64,000 nt of DNA from an uncultured Flavobacteriales bacterium (GTDB taxonomy: Bacteria; Bacteroidota; Bacteroidia; Flavobacteriales_G; Salibacteraceae). The stretch lies in assembly GCA_913062955.1 (NCBI GenBank), contig CAJXZP010000014.1, positions 1 through 64,000 on the forward strand, given 5' to 3'. This document shows positions 1-8,768 of this stretch, piece by piece (position 1 is the first letter of the stretch; each line of letters opens with the position of its first letter). Made by a program: the position numbers and the translations under genes. Under the pieces are notes generated by a model, which saw only the letters and a program-made list of their open reading frames with translations, was not told where the DNA came from and did not search any database.

Positions 1-2
1 TG

Positions 3-551
3 TTGGCTAACCGGGGTGGGTCTAAGGCTAAAATAAGAGATTTTGATGGGGCTTATAGTGATTTACACGAAGCAATTGTATTGGACTCCACCAATTTGGG
101 AGCACTAAACAATATGGCTACGATTTGCGATGAGGTAGGGAAGCCCGAAGAAACATGGGTGTATTTGCAGAAGATAATTGAGGTAGATTCGTTGTTTATG
201 CCGGCATATGTAAATTTGGGGTTCAAGTATCAAGCGATTAATAAGCATGAAATGGCGATCCAATATTTTGATAAAGCTGTTTCTCTTTCTCCCGATGAAC
301 CATTTGCCTATAGTAATCGAAGTTTCAGTAAATTAAAAACCAATGATTTAAAAGGGGCGCTAAAGGATATTAATAAATCCATAAAACTGTATCCAGCCAA
401 TTCGTATGCCTATAAAATTAGAGCGTTAATTTATTTAGAAAAAGGGAAAATGAAAGAGGCTTGCTCCGATTTATCGGAAGCTACTTCTTTAGGTTATCAA
501 ATTTCCTATGGGGAGGAGGTCATTGAACTCCGCAATAAACATTGTAAATAA
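3..551 (+). CDS. TPR-repeat protein, 5' end cut by window edge
   Basis: The reading frame is open to the left edge and the first codon is TTG, so the true start lies outside the window. The 182 visible residues form a run of tetratricopeptide repeats. Each has the small/large pattern with motifs such as ALNNMA, AYVNLGF, AIQYFDKAVSLSPDEPFAYSN and ALKDINKSIKLYP. TPR arrays are protein-binding scaffolds and give no specific function. The frame ends just before the following hypothetical gene (15-nt gap to its ATG), so the two may be co-transcribed. No enzyme domain or membrane segment is visible in this part. The family call is firm; the role is unknown. Confidence 0.75.
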   Translation: MANRGGSKAKIRDFDGAYSDLHEAIVLDSTNLGALNNMATICDEVGKPEETWVYLQKIIEVDSLFMPAYVNLGFKYQAINKHEMAIQYFDKAVSLSPDEPFAYSNRSFSKLKTNDLKGALKDINKSIKLYPANSYAYKIRALIYLEKGKMKEACSDLSEATSLGYQISYGEEVIELRNKHCK

Positions 552-566
552 TTCTTGAAATACACC

Positions 567-1112
567 ATGAATATTTTTGAAGAGGTACTCGCACAATCCA
601 AAAAGGATAAGCAAATAATTGGCATTAGAGAATACGGTGAAGATACCAAGTTTAGCTGTGGTTATGTGGTGGATTATACTTTCGATTGGGTGCTAATTCA
701 ACACTTCAGTATCTTAGGACTAGCCGATGGCCTAATCCTGATGCAAACCCAAAATATGGAAAGTTTGGAAGTGAATAGTGATTATACGTGTTCCTTCCAA
801 AAGCTAAGCACAGCTCTGGAGAATAATATCAATAGCATTTGGGGCGTGAAATTACCTCAGTCCGAAAACTGGGCTTCTGAATTTATCGCCCCTTATCTGA
901 ATGCTAAAAAGGTCATTGAAATTATTTTTGAGGATGGGTTTGGTATTCATGGTCGTGTGGCCAAACTGGATCATGAATTTATAAAATTTGAAACCGTTGG
1001 TGATTTAGGTGAATTGGATGGCGCATGTATTTACCGACTCGAAAATATAATGACTATTCATATCGATTCCTTGGAATCTCGGAAAAGGGGATCTTTACTC
1101 GAATTAAAATAA
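567..1112 (+). CDS. Hypothetical protein, 181 aa
   Basis: I do not recognise this family. The frame opens at a TTG at 555, but the ATG at 567 (MNIFEEVLAQ) is the likelier start. The product has no signal peptide or membrane segment and reads as a soluble, acidic mixed alpha/beta protein with a phenylalanine- and isoleucine-rich core (for example VIEIIFEDGFGIHGRVAKLDHEFIKFETVG). It follows the TPR gene by 15 nt and so may share its transcript. The segment near residue 125 onward resembles a small beta-barrel with alternating hydrophobics, but this is only a pattern. Confidence 0.6.
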   Translation: MNIFEEVLAQSKKDKQIIGIREYGEDTKFSCGYVVDYTFDWVLIQHFSILGLADGLILMQTQNMESLEVNSDYTCSFQKLSTALENNINSIWGVKLPQSENWASEFIAPYLNAKKVIEIIFEDGFGIHGRVAKLDHEFIKFETVGDLGELDGACIYRLENIMTIHIDSLESRKRGSLLELK

Positions 1113-1593
1113 GGGTTAATTATTAAAATTTATGGAGGTCTGGCATCTTTCATTTATTAGAAAATGATATCCTTTTTTATGAAAACTGGTTAATTTTTGT
1201 CCAAACCGATACGCTGTATGACCAACATTCTAGCAGTTGGGACCGTGAGAATACCGTACTCGTAAATAGTTGTTTACCCATTATTAAATTAATAGCTGTT
1301 TTTATTTAGTGCAAAAAAACAGGTGTAATTACCCGTGTTTTGGCCTTATAAAATGTTTTTCTGTTTCTTACATTTGATCCTATAGTTGTTATTCTAGGTC
1401 TACAACTTCAGTTACTATCTAAGTTTATTTTGAAGAGCCATTAACTATTAGGTTAAGGGTATCCCTGTGCCCTATTGGTATTGTTTATAGGTTAACTCAA
1501 GGATGTTTTCAAATAGGATAGTGCTGTATATGTAATGGAGACAGCTGAAAATCCTTAATAGAGTAGGCGATATTATTTATACATTTTTTTTAT
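1113..1593. other. Intergenic stretch with possible gene remnant
   Basis: There is no complete gene. A 60-codon frame without ATG runs from 1127 to a TAG at 1307-1309 and has protein-like composition (LLENDILFYENWLIFVQTD, then a Trp/Asp-rich part). It could be the decayed end of a gene, but no family is recognisable. The rest (1310-1593) shows no clear hairpin terminator or consensus promoter; a T-rich tract lies just before the start of the next gene. Confidence 0.3.
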
Positions 1594-3426
1594 ATGAAAA
1601 AATTAATTTATGCACTCAGCCTGAGTTTGATAGCTGTTGCTTTAACCCTAAACGTAAACGCATTAACCACTATTCTTCCGGGAGATTATCATGTCGTAAA
1701 TGGTGGGTCCTTTGACCAAACGGGATATGTGGTTCAAGATTCAGGCCATTTAGTATTTGGTTCAGGCTACTACCAGTTTGATGATACAGCCTCTATTGAA
1801 ATTGAATCTCTAGGTTTTTTAACCATTTATGGGAACGTAACTTTAACCTCTCAATCTGCGGTCAGTTTCTGGCAGGGAATCCTGGTACATGGGTTTAATG
1901 GAATTTGTACGGCTCCTAATTTACCAACCGCATTAACGACCACCATGGCTATTCTTATTGATGGCTCCAAAGGACCTATTGTTATTGGTAATGCGGAAAC
2001 AGGAATTAAATTTTTAGACGATATTTACCCAGGTTCAGGAACCTCTTCCTGTAGGTCCATGTTAGGGGATCATATCAGCTTTTTACAATGTAAATTAAAT
2101 AGTTTGCATTTTGAGAATTCCAATATGACTTCGAATTCCACCGTACTCAACAATTGCTATTTTTTCTCTAATCAATCGATGAGTCCCTTAATTGACCATG
2201 TTTATTTGAGACGACTATATGACTGGAGAATTGAAGGAAGCCATTTCGATTGTAAACCGATTCAAAAAGGTATTTATTTAAAACAAGCGGATATGATTTG
2301 TTCGGATAATTTTTTTCTGAATTATGATTTTGCTATTTATCATTCCCATTCGAGCTCGGTATCTAATTCAACCATCGCTCTAAATAGGTTTGAATCTAGT
2401 ACAGTGGGGTCTAGGGCTATGAGATCGGAGCATTCGTCAAATCTTCAATTTACGGAAAACAGAGTGATCGCTACTGGTGTAGGTAGTTATGGGTTGAATT
2501 TATGGCAATCCACTTCCGTTTACGCAAAAGGCAATAATATTTCCGTTTATTTTTATGGGCTCAATAGCCAAGGTGGAGTAGATAATAAATACCTGAACAA
2601 TATAGTGAGATCCAAAAATACAGGGATTAGATCTCGGTTATCCGATGCTCCATTTATTTCGGAAAATGAAATAACCATTGATAGTTTGGGAAGTATTGGT
2701 ATTGATATTCAACAATCTTTTGAAAGTATCATTTTGGATAATCAAATCGAGGGTGAGTATTTAAACTCTTTGGCCGGAATAAGACTTAAAAATACCGGTA
2801 TCGATCTCACCATTGTTAAAGGGAATACACTTTCAATGGCACAAAGTTTATTACTATGCGATGGTCACAACTTAGGTTTATATACCTGTAAAAATGTATT
2901 TACAGATAGAGCACAATATGGGGTTAATATTATTAATGGCGTAGGAATTGATGATCAAGGTATGCTAAGCTCAGGAAGTGATAATGATATGAATTTATTA
3001 GCGTTGGGATGGGTAGCCCCACCGTATGCATACGTAAATAATCAAGGGACATTTAACACCTACGTGAAATTCTATTCTTTTTCTTCAGGCATGCTAACGC
3101 CTATGGTAGGTGCGGTCGAAATTGCGGCTACTTTACCCGGGTGTAGTGTGGCCAAAACCACCACTGGAGTTGAAAACAGTTCGACCTCGGGATCTCGCAT
3201 TCATACTTTTCCAAACCCAGTACTGAATGAATTTACTGTGGATGTTGGGTCTGAAGGGATCAACGAGATAACTATTTTTGATTTGAAAGGGGCTATCGTA
3301 ATGCATAAAACGGTAACAAATGTTTCCGTGTATTCACTTAATTTAGAAGAAATACAATCAGGAACGTACATGGCTTTAATTAAAACAGATCACCAATCCG
3401 TTCGAAAAATAATGGTCAAATTATAA
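1594..3426 (+). CDS. Secreted parallel beta-helix protein with T9SS type A sorting domain
   Basis: The 610-aa product begins with a Sec signal peptide (MKKLIYALSLSLIAVALTLNVNA). The central part (about residues 130-470) has the rhythm of a right-handed parallel beta-helix, with short strands and repeated Asn/Ser turns such as NRFESST, NNISVY and NEITIDSLGS. The last 70 residues are a T9SS type A sorting domain: a PNP start (FPNPVLNEFTVDV), then ITIFDLKG, and SGTYMALIKTD near the end. The domain order implies export by Sec, then T9SS delivery to the cell surface or medium. Parallel beta-helices often bind or cut polysaccharides, but no catalytic residues can be assigned. It stands alone between a long gap and a terminator. 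Confidence 0.8.
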   Translation: MKKLIYALSLSLIAVALTLNVNALTTILPGDYHVVNGGSFDQTGYVVQDSGHLVFGSGYYQFDDTASIEIESLGFLTIYGNVTLTSQSAVSFWQGILVHGFNGICTAPNLPTALTTTMAILIDGSKGPIVIGNAETGIKFLDDIYPGSGTSSCRSMLGDHISFLQCKLNSLHFENSNMTSNSTVLNNCYFFSNQSMSPLIDHVYLRRLYDWRIEGSHFDCKPIQKGIYLKQADMICSDNFFLNYDFAIYHSHSSSVSNSTIALNRFESSTVGSRAMRSEHSSNLQFTENRVIATGVGSYGLNLWQSTSVYAKGNNISVYFYGLNSQGGVDNKYLNNIVRSKNTGIRSRLSDAPFISENEITIDSLGSIGIDIQQSFESIILDNQIEGEYLNSLAGIRLKNTGIDLTIVKGNTLSMAQSLLLCDGHNLGLYTCKNVFTDRAQYGVNIINGVGIDDQGMLSSGSDNDMNLLALGWVAPPYAYVNNQGTFNTYVKFYSFSSGMLTPMVGAVEIAATLPGCSVAKTTTGVENSSTSGSRIHTFPNPVLNEFTVDVGSEGINEITIFDLKGAIVMHKTVTNVSVYSLNLEEIQSGTYMALIKTDHQSVRKIMVKL

Positions 3427-3505
3427 GGAATTCGTTTCTGGATATGGGAGGAACCGAAGGGGCGTTCCGTTAAATGAAATCCTAATTTTATTGGAATCAA
3501 AATTT

Positions 3506-3544
3506 AAAAATACCATCTGGTTTTGACGGGGTGGTATTTTTTTT
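3506..3544 (+). terminator. Rho-independent terminator of the beta-helix gene
   Basis: AAAAATACCA (3506-3515) pairs with TGGTATTTTT (from 3532) across a 16-nt loop and is followed by a run of T. It lies 80 nt after the stop codon. Confidence 0.75.
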
Positions 3545-3668
3545 GGCTAATATTGGAAGGCTTTATTTAGATTTTGGATCTTTTTTGAAAAAGATGTCCC
3601 TTTTTTGATTGCGTATTCGTTGCTTGGTTGAATTGATTAAATAAATAGTAATTTTAAAACAAAACAAG

Positions 3669-4010
3669 ATGAAACAATTTATGTATTTATTGAGAGGTGG
3701 AAAACCAATGGACACGTATTCTCCAGAAGAAATGGAAGCACATATGGGCGAATGGAAATCTTGGATGGGCGGATTGGCCGAACAAGAAAAATTAGCGGGT
3801 GGTCTCCCATTATCTAAGGATGGTAAAAGAGTTACTGGTGGTGGTTCTGTAACCCATGACGGTCCGTTTGCCGAAGGAAAAGAAGTCGTAGGTGGTTACA
3901 TTATTGTAAATGCAGCTAACATGGACGAAGCCATTGAGCTATCCAAAGGTTGTCCTATTCACCAAAGCAACGAAGCCGTGGTGGAGATAAGAGAAATCAT
4001 GAGCATGTAA
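3669..4010 (+). CDS. YCII-related (DGPF-type) protein
   Basis: This 113-aa cytosolic protein has the YCII-family core with the hallmark motif THDGPFAEGKEVVGGY near residues 63-78. DGPF proteins are small alpha/beta-barrel dimers, and their substrates are mostly unknown. The gene sits immediately upstream of an ECF sigma factor of the type that in other bacteria is habitually encoded with DGPF genes (ECF42 group), which supports both assignments. A strong hairpin separates the two genes. By analogy with described ECF42 systems, this gene may be a target of the neighbouring sigma factor; that is inference. Confidence 0.85.
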   Translation: MKQFMYLLRGGKPMDTYSPEEMEAHMGEWKSWMGGLAEQEKLAGGLPLSKDGKRVTGGGSVTHDGPFAEGKEVVGGYIIVNAANMDEAIELSKGCPIHQSNEAVVEIREIMSM

Positions 4011-4026
4011 TTTCAACATTAAATTG

Positions 4027-4061
4027 AAAAATCCGCTTAAGTCCTTCTTAAGCGGATTTTT
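4027..4061 (+). terminator. Strong hairpin between DGPF gene and sigma factor
   Basis: Perfect 15-bp arms AAAAATCCGCTTAAG (4027-4041) and CTTAAGCGGATTTTT (4047-4061) flank a 5-nt loop, with a terminal T tract. It begins 17 nt after the DGPF stop and ends 8 nt before the sigma-factor ATG. It shows that the TTG frame opening at 4024 is not the real start of the sigma gene. It is either the terminator of the DGPF transcript or an attenuator for the sigma factor. Confidence 0.9.
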
Positions 4062-4068
4062 AGTAGGA

Positions 4069-5289
4069 ATGAGTACACCCATCACCACACAAATAGATCA
4101 TTTATTCAGAAATGAATATGCGAAGTTAATTTCTTATTTAACGTCCAAGTTTGGGGTCTCCCATATGGACTGTATTGAAGATGCCGTGCAAGATGCATTA
4201 CTAAAGGCCATGCAATTATGGTCGTATAATGAGATCCCTAACGAACCGGGTAAATGGCTTTATCGGGTATCCTATAATAAAGTGATCGATAGCCTAAGAA
4301 GACAAAGTAAAACTCTGATGTTTAACCCCGAAATTATGACTAATTATCTGGAAGAGGATTACGAGTTGGAGCAGAGTATTGAAGATCCACAATTGCAAAT
4401 GATTTTTGCATGTTGCCATCCATCTATTAGCGAAAACGATCAAATAATGTTGAGTCTCAACCTGCTTTGTGGTTTTAGTATTCCAGAAATGAGTCGGGTA
4501 TTACTAAAAAAACCGGAGGCGATAAAAAAGGGATTGTCCCGGGCCAAAAAACAGTTTAAAACTAAAGTGGATCATTTAGCTGTTCCTTCAAAAACGGAAT
4601 TACCCGAACGGTTAAATACCGTTTTGAAAGTGATTTACTTGTTGTTTACCAATGGATATAATGCCTATAAAGGCAATGAGTTAATAAAACGTGAAGTATG
4701 CGAAGATGCCATTCGTTTGGCGGGTTTGTTGCATGTAAATGCCCATTGCTCTACCCCCCAATTACACGCATTAATAGCCTTGATGTGTTTTAATTTATCG
4801 CGTTTTGAAGCACGTATTTCTCCAAAAGGAGATTTGGTAGCAATGGAAAATCAGAACCGTCAATTATGGGATCGAGATTTAATACAGGTAGGGAACAAAT
4901 TCATCTTATTAGCCAATACCACCAATGGATATTCTAAATTTCATTTAGAAGCGGCCATTGCACGTGAATACGCACTTTCATCTTCATATCGCACCATTAA
5001 TTGGAGTGCTATATTGGCTATTTATGATGTGCTGATTGGTCAAAACCAAAGTGCGACCTTGACCTTAAATCGTTTGGTAGTTCTAAGTAAAGTGAAAGGG
5101 GAGCAGCGGGCTTTAAATGAATTGAATTTACTGGATGAAAAGGTCCATTTAACCAATCATCACTACTATTCCATAAAAGGAGACTTGGAGAAAAAACTCC
5201 AATTGCCAACCTATAAAATCAGTTTGGAAAAAGCCATTTCACTGACCCAAAACGAAAAAGAAAAAGCTTTCTTAACCCAAAAATTATAA
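4069..5289 (+). CDS. ECF42-type RNA polymerase sigma factor with C-terminal extension
   Basis: The ATG at 4069 is chosen because upstream codons lie in a hairpin terminator; this gives 406 aa. Region sigma-2 is at about 10-80 (DCIEDAVQDALLKAMQLW, GKWLYRVSYNKVIDSLRR) and sigma-4 at about 115-170 (LNLLCGFSIPEMSRVLLKK.EAIKKGLSRAKK). A long helical extension of about 230 residues follows, carrying YLLFTNGYNAYKGNEL, the counterpart of the LLFNEGY signature of extended ECF groups. Such extensions replace a separate anti-sigma factor in controlling activity. The adjacent DGPF gene fits the ECF42 pairing known from other phyla. It would direct RNA polymerase to a small regulon; the signal is unknown. 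Confidence 0.85.
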   Translation: MSTPITTQIDHLFRNEYAKLISYLTSKFGVSHMDCIEDAVQDALLKAMQLWSYNEIPNEPGKWLYRVSYNKVIDSLRRQSKTLMFNPEIMTNYLEEDYELEQSIEDPQLQMIFACCHPSISENDQIMLSLNLLCGFSIPEMSRVLLKKPEAIKKGLSRAKKQFKTKVDHLAVPSKTELPERLNTVLKVIYLLFTNGYNAYKGNELIKREVCEDAIRLAGLLHVNAHCSTPQLHALIALMCFNLSRFEARISPKGDLVAMENQNRQLWDRDLIQVGNKFILLANTTNGYSKFHLEAAIAREYALSSSYRTINWSAILAIYDVLIGQNQSATLTLNRLVVLSKVKGEQRALNELNLLDEKVHLTNHHYYSIKGDLEKKLQLPTYKISLEKAISLTQNEKEKAFLTQKL

Positions 5290-5361
5290 TGTAATTTTGG
5301 TTCTTCACTTGTTCTCCAACTCTGAGTAGGGGAGGGAGTGTTTCATTCCTATAATTTCGGC

Positions 5362-5943
5362 ATGCAAACAGAAGCACTCATTCAATACTTCAGTAATCTT
5401 TTACCCTTAAGTCCTGCAGAAAAGGATTTTGTAGAAGAAAATTTTTCTTTAAGGAAAGTAAAAAGAAGACAGTTCATTCTGCAAGAAGGAGATGTTTGTA
5501 TGCATAACACATTCGTGATAGAAGGGTGTTTTAGAATGTACTTTGTAGATGAAAAAGGGAAAGAACATAACATTCAATTTGCCGTAGAAAATTGGTGGTT
5601 AGGCGATCTCGGGAGTTTCCATTCCCAAGAACCTAGTAGGTTGTATATCGAAGCGATGGAAAACTCCGTTATTCTGCAAATCAAAAGGGTGGATCAACTC
5701 CGTCTTTTTGTGGAGTATCCTAAATTCAATCGTTTGTTTAGAGTCATTACCGAAAATGCTTTGGTAAGTACCCAACGCAGAATTTTACAGAACATTAGTT
5801 CTACCGCAGAAGAGAGATATGTAGATTTTAGAAACAGGTACCCGGATTTTTTCAATCGCATTTCTAATGTGCAAATTGCATCCTATTTAGGGGTGACGCC
5901 CGAGTTTCTAAGTACCATTCGTAAACGATTGGTAAAACCTTAA
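5362..5943 (+). CDS. Crp/Fnr-family transcription regulator
   Basis: A GTG opens the frame at 5338, but ATG 5362 (MQTEALIQYFSNLL) matches where family members begin; the product is 193 aa. Residues of about 20-120 form a cyclic-nucleotide-binding-type beta-roll (RQFILQEGDVCMHNTFVIEGCFRMYF, GDLGSF). The C-terminus carries a winged helix with the recognition segment NVQIASYLGVTPEFLSTIRKRL. Bacteroidota have many such single-gene regulators whose ligands are unknown. The downstream NTF2-fold lipoprotein gene, 86 nt away on the same strand, is a plausible target. Confidence 0.85.
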   Translation: MQTEALIQYFSNLLPLSPAEKDFVEENFSLRKVKRRQFILQEGDVCMHNTFVIEGCFRMYFVDEKGKEHNIQFAVENWWLGDLGSFHSQEPSRLYIEAMENSVILQIKRVDQLRLFVEYPKFNRLFRVITENALVSTQRRILQNISSTAEERYVDFRNRYPDFFNRISNVQIASYLGVTPEFLSTIRKRLVKP

Positions 5944-6029
5944 GGTAGATTAAGGTTCTTTCTTAAAGTACCTTATGGGTGCGCATGAGACTAATCCCAG
6001 ACCTTTGTTTTAATTATAAACGAAACAAA

Positions 6030-6530
6030 ATGAATCGAATAGTTATTCCAGTATTAGCCCTATTATTTATGGGCTCTTGTCGTTCAAACACGAACCAAGA
6101 AACATCCATTATTGAAACTCAAAAAACGGAAATCATGCACAAAGAAGAAAAACAGCACATCGAACAATTATTGAATACCTATAAAAAAGCATTAAACACC
6201 TCCGATGCCGCCTTAGCACAAAGTCTGTACACTAAAGATGGGGTTTTCATGCCTTCCGAAGCACCATCGGCTATTGGCCAGGAAAACATCTTAAAATCAT
6301 ACGCGTTCATATTTAGTCAAATTCAATTGTCTATCGAGTTTTACATCGAAGAAATTGAAATTGAAGGAGACGTGGCTTTTGCCACTACTTCCTCCAAAGG
6401 AAGCGTTCTAATTCACGCCTTGGGTGAAAGTGTTCCGGAATCGAATCGGGAACTTTTTGTATTTGAAAAAATAGCTGGCCAGTGGAAAATTGCTCGGTAC
6501 ATGTTTAACAAAACAGAAGCTAAGAAATAA
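6030..6530 (+). CDS. Lipoprotein with SnoaL/DUF4440-like (NTF2-fold) domain
   Basis: The ATG at 6030 gives a clean lipoprotein signal (MNRIVIPVLALLFMGSC, Cys 17), so the earlier in-frame ATG at 5979 is rejected. After a polar linker, residues of about 45-165 match the NTF2-like fold of SgcJ/EcaC/DUF4440 proteins: a helix IEQLLNTYKKALNTSDAALAQSLYTKDGVFMPS, a sheet with GDVAFATTSSKG, and the final strand GQWKIARYMFNK. These proteins are small-molecule binders or enzymes of unclear substrate. It ends at a good terminator and follows a Crp/Fnr gene that may control it. Confidence 0.78.
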   Translation: MNRIVIPVLALLFMGSCRSNTNQETSIIETQKTEIMHKEEKQHIEQLLNTYKKALNTSDAALAQSLYTKDGVFMPSEAPSAIGQENILKSYAFIFSQIQLSIEFYIEEIEIEGDVAFATTSSKGSVLIHALGESVPESNRELFVFEKIAGQWKIARYMFNKTEAKK

Positions 6531-6557
6531 TAGTTTCTAGAGGAATCCTTGAATAAG

Positions 6558-6593
6558 AAAGCGATTTGGATGTATTCCTTATCGCTTTTTTTT
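6558..6593 (+). terminator. Rho-independent terminator
   Basis: AAAGCGAT (6558-6565) pairs with ATCGCTTT (6581-6588) over a 15-nt loop and is followed by eight T. It closes the NTF2 lipoprotein transcript. Confidence 0.75.
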
Positions 6594-6594
6594 G

Positions 6595-6617
6595 TGGGTA
6601 TGGGTATGGGTATGGGT
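6595..6617. repeat. Hexamer tandem repeat TGGGTA
   Basis: Three full copies and one near copy of TGGGTA follow directly on the terminator T tract. The array is short, and no function can be read from it. Confidence 0.7.
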
Positions 6618-6770
6618 TGAAAATGTACCGTATTGGATAATAGGCGGAAATGGATAAATCGAACCTAGAAGACTTTAGTTTTTATTCTGCATCTTGTAAA
6701 ACTCAATGGAATAGGAATAATAAAACGGGGCATTGGATATATAGTCCGCTACCCCTGAAATACGTTACAA

Positions 6771-8084
6771 ATGATGGTAAGATTATTAATGGTATGTATC
6801 CTCTTTACGGGATCATTGTGTGCGCAGAATAAAATGGATTTCAGTGCGCAAACCTGGGAGCAAGTTTTGAAACAGGCAAAGGAAACACAGAAGTTAATTT
6901 ATCTAGATTGTTATACAGCTTGGTGCGGTCCCTGCAAAATGATGGATAAAAGCGTATTTACCAATCCGGAGGTTATTGATTTTTATGATAAAAACTTCCT
7001 CAATTATAAGATGGATATGGAAAAAGGAGTAGGCCCTGAATTGGTGGAAAAGTACAAGGTCAAAGTGTACCCTACCCATCTATTTATTGATGGGGATGGG
7101 AATGTAATCCATCGAAGTATTTCATTTAAAAATTCCCGGGAATTTATTCTCCTCGGTCATGATGCCATGTCCACTACCACACAAACTTCAAGTCTCGAAA
7201 AAATGTATGTGCGTGGAAACAAAACACCCGAGTTTTTAATTAGTTATGTCCAGTATTTAGAGGAAACATCGCAAGACCATTCCTTTGCTTTTGATCAATA
7301 TTTAAAAGCGGTTCCTAAAGAAGAGCAATGGTCAGAAAAAAACGTAAAACTCATCTTTAAGTATACCGATAATATCTCCTCTTATGCCTATCAAATTTTT
7401 TTAAAAACATTACCAGAAATCAACGCATCCTTTTCCAGTAATGATAGGCAGTATAAATATTATGTGTTGTGTACAAATAGTGTTAAAAACGCTGCAAAAG
7501 AAAAGGATAGCCTTCTATTGGAAGCATCTGTTAAATTATACCGAGAAAAGATTACCCACAAAAATTGTGAATTGGCCATTTCTCTAGAATTATACATGAG
7601 GTACTATAGAATATCGAAAGAATATGGGATGTTAAACAAAGAAATATGGTCGTACATAGACCATTATATAACTCCCAGAGAAAATATTATTCATGGAGGT
7701 GATTCAGAGCTTTTGAAGGAAATCCGAAACGGTAAAAGTTCAAAATCTATTGCGGGTTATGATTCAAAACCGAAGACCGTGGTCGTGACCTATAATGAAC
7801 ATGCAAAGTCATTGTTTTCTTTCGCTAAAATGGTTTATTATGAAGATATGGAGATGGATTCTATTCAGGTCGATGCTATTTCTTGGCTGAAATTTGCCAT
7901 ATCTATTGAAGACAAGTTAGCCTACTATGATTTATTGCTCCGTTTTTATCAAAAACGAAATACACTTCAACTTGCAAGTCCTTACCTGGACATCCTTCCT
8001 AAATTAGTAAAAAAGGAAAAACACTTGGAGGAAGATTATGCGGAATTAATGCAAATACTCGTTTCGTTACAGATCGTCATTTAA
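6771..8084 (+). CDS. Secreted thioredoxin-family protein with long C-terminal helical region
   Basis: The 437-aa protein starts at the ATG-ATG pair at 6771, with a signal peptide ending near SLCAQ. Residues of about 25-140 are a thioredoxin domain with the intact active site WCGPC (Cys 52 and 55) and the cis-proline region KVYPTHLFIDGDG. About 290 further residues are helical and without a recognised domain. This layout (periplasmic thioredoxin head plus long tail) is common in Bacteroidota and suggests a thiol oxidoreductase acting on exported proteins. No partner gene lies next to it, and a short upstream frame at 6650-6832 overlaps its start without signs of being real. Confidence 0.8.
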   Translation: MMVRLLMVCILFTGSLCAQNKMDFSAQTWEQVLKQAKETQKLIYLDCYTAWCGPCKMMDKSVFTNPEVIDFYDKNFLNYKMDMEKGVGPELVEKYKVKVYPTHLFIDGDGNVIHRSISFKNSREFILLGHDAMSTTTQTSSLEKMYVRGNKTPEFLISYVQYLEETSQDHSFAFDQYLKAVPKEEQWSEKNVKLIFKYTDNISSYAYQIFLKTLPEINASFSSNDRQYKYYVLCTNSVKNAAKEKDSLLLEASVKLYREKITHKNCELAISLELYMRYYRISKEYGMLNKEIWSYIDHYITPRENIIHGGDSELLKEIRNGKSSKSIAGYDSKPKTVVVTYNEHAKSLFSFAKMVYYEDMEMDSIQVDAISWLKFAISIEDKLAYYDLLLRFYQKRNTLQLASPYLDILPKLVKKEKHLEEDYAELMQILVSLQIVI

Positions 8085-8768
8085 TAATGAATGAGACCTT
8101 TTTTTGTGGGACTGCATGTGATTCTAGGAATACCATTTTTTACTTCTAGGATTCTATGGGAACCTAATAAATTGGGCGGCTTATGAGGAGATAAAACGAA
8201 TGGACTACTCCTCCAAAATTTCACAGTCGACTGTTCCCTTAAAATAGCTCAAATGAACCACGAGTTGGCAGCAATTCCCATGGAATGAATAAAATAATGG
8301 GTGTTCTATTCGCATTTGTTACGCATTATTCATGTTCGAATAATACCAAGTAAGAAGTTTTTGGGAATAAGTTAATTGCAGGGTTAAGGTGTGTTTTGAG
8401 TTGGTATCCTATTGATTTTTATGTAACTAATGCCTAAAAGTCACTAAAAGTACCCACCACATTTTTAATAATAAAGGATAACCTTTATCTTTAGACTTTC
8501 AAACTCCTAATCGAGTCATTCAATACGACATTCAAATTTTTATTTTTTAACCAAAGCCTTATTTTAGGTTGTGGTACCATTCCATCAGGTGATAATAAGT
8601 GGCCTTTTCCAGTTGGAAAGTATGGTTACCTATAAAAGGCCTCTCTATTTTTATAGTAGGGGAATCGTTACAACTGATTGGAAGGAATAAATTACTAAAA
8701 GTCAGGAAGAATAGGCTGACCATGAATTCGTTAATACCTATTCCTTTTTTATCCCTAATATATGAAAT
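8085..8768. other. Intergenic stretch with a stray lipoprotein-leader ORF
   Basis: No full gene is seen in this 684-nt gap. A 22-codon ATG frame at 8285-8353 encodes MNKIMGVLFAFVTHYSCSNN and then stops. It has the form of a lipoprotein leader with a Cys at 17, so it may be a truncated lipoprotein gene or chance. No clear terminator hairpin or consensus promoter was found, and the sequence before the next gene is AT-rich. Confidence 0.3.

Noticed and set aside
6650-6832. 60-codon ORF before the thioredoxin-family gene
   Set aside because: It overlaps the signal-peptide codons of the real gene in another frame and has no family features.
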